Positions 21,037-21,401 of a stretch of 21,401 bases of DNA are shown piece by piece (positions within the stretch are counted from its first letter, which is position 1; each line of letters starts with the position of its first letter). Source of the stretch: a virus; the IMG/VR virus record IMGVR_UViG_3300029787_000392, positions 1-21,401 of that record. One strand, given 5' to 3'. The notes beneath the pieces were generated by a model. It was given only the letters and a program-made list of their open reading frames with translations. It was not told where the DNA came from and did not search any database. The translations under genes were made by a program, and so were the position numbers.

Positions 21037-21401
21037 ATGAACGAACAAGCAACAACCAAAAAACAAGTAGCGACCAAAAGCACTACTGCCGTTGCTGCAC
21101 CTTCTATCGACTTATCGTTGGTAGCACAGGATGCAGGTCAAGGTCTATCAGAGGTAAACATGGATACAATCCAAATACCTTTTCTTAAAATTCTTAGCTC
21201 TATGTCTCCGCAGACTAAAAAGCAAAAGAAAGAATATGTAGACGGAGCAGAAGAGGGCATGATTTTCAACACTGTCACTGATGAATTATTTGACGGTGCT
21301 GGAGGTATCACGGTCGTACCATGTTACTTCGAACCCGTAGCATTAGAATGGACAGATAGAGGTACAGGTTCTTCAGCCCCTATCGTGCATCCTGTGGATA
21401 C
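21037..21401 (+). CDS. Conserved phage protein of unknown function, 3' end outside window
   Basis: An open frame from ATG 21037 runs off the window (121 codons seen). A disordered Thr/Lys/Ala-rich start is followed by PFLKILSSMSPQTKKQKKEY, a segment EEGMIFNTVTDELFDG and GITVVPCYFEPVALEWTDRG. These elements recur in a widespread phage family found near DNA polymerase and primase genes. It is often left unnamed, and an ssDNA-binding role has been thought possible. AAAGGA upstream is its ribosome site. It is cotranscribed with the previous gene. Confidence 0.65.
   Translation, partial: MNEQATTKKQVATKSTTAVAAPSIDLSLVAQDAGQGLSEVNMDTIQIPFLKILSSMSPQTKKQKKEYVDGAEEGMIFNTVTDELFDGAGGITVVPCYFEPVALEWTDRGTGSSAPIVHPVD

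Overview
The window looks like part of a strictly lytic, podovirus-like tailed phage from the sea, most likely infecting an AT-rich marine alphaproteobacterium such as a SAR11/Pelagibacter relative. The reasons are the AT-rich, very dense gene packing, small beta-rich fibre proteins, a nozzle-like tail protein, internal virion proteins carrying a Gly-Pro-Gly ... Ser-Asp-Asp-Ile-Pro-Ala-Met-Leu motif that I recognise from many marine phages, and a T4-type lysozyme. No integrase, repressor, tRNA, rRNA, insertion sequence or CRISPR array is visible. Family assignments come from reading motifs, not from a search.

Layout. Positions 1-3878 hold fibre/adhesin-type genes: a truncated beta-rich protein, a repeat protein with Trp-Gly pentads, and a tail-fibre protein with HxH metal motifs. 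Among them are a cupin-fold protein and two small unknowns. Positions 3901-5860 hold two Fe(II)/2-oxoglutarate oxygenase-like genes followed by a GT-A glycosyltransferase. Positions 5879-7705 encode the large nozzle/stabiliser-like tail protein. Positions 7692-9911 hold three more oxygenase or cupin-like genes, interleaved with a 56-residue and a 118-residue protein. Positions 9951-17216 form an internal virion (ejection) protein cassette ending in a 948-residue protein. Positions 17227-18730 hold the lysozyme and four small basic proteins, one with an EF-hand-like loop. A SNF2-type helicase (18733-20199) is the only minus-strand gene. It is convergent with the structural array and divergent from a replication-side pair (20459 to the window end).

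The most interesting points are two. First, six putative Fe-dependent oxygenase or cupin-fold genes are scattered through the tail module, several in strongly AT-rich islands and three grouped with a glycosyltransferase, which suggests a virion- or glycan-modification system. Second, a GC-rich leader of about 210 nt precedes the 20459 gene. It contains a GGAGG / CCTCC / GGAGG arrangement in which two hairpins are mutually exclusive and one hides the ribosome binding site, as in a translational riboswitch.

Several genes without a Shine-Dalgarno have a -10-like hexamer only 6-8 nt before the ATG, which suggests leaderless mRNAs. Elsewhere translation looks coupled: six TAATG junctions and two ATGA junctions occur.
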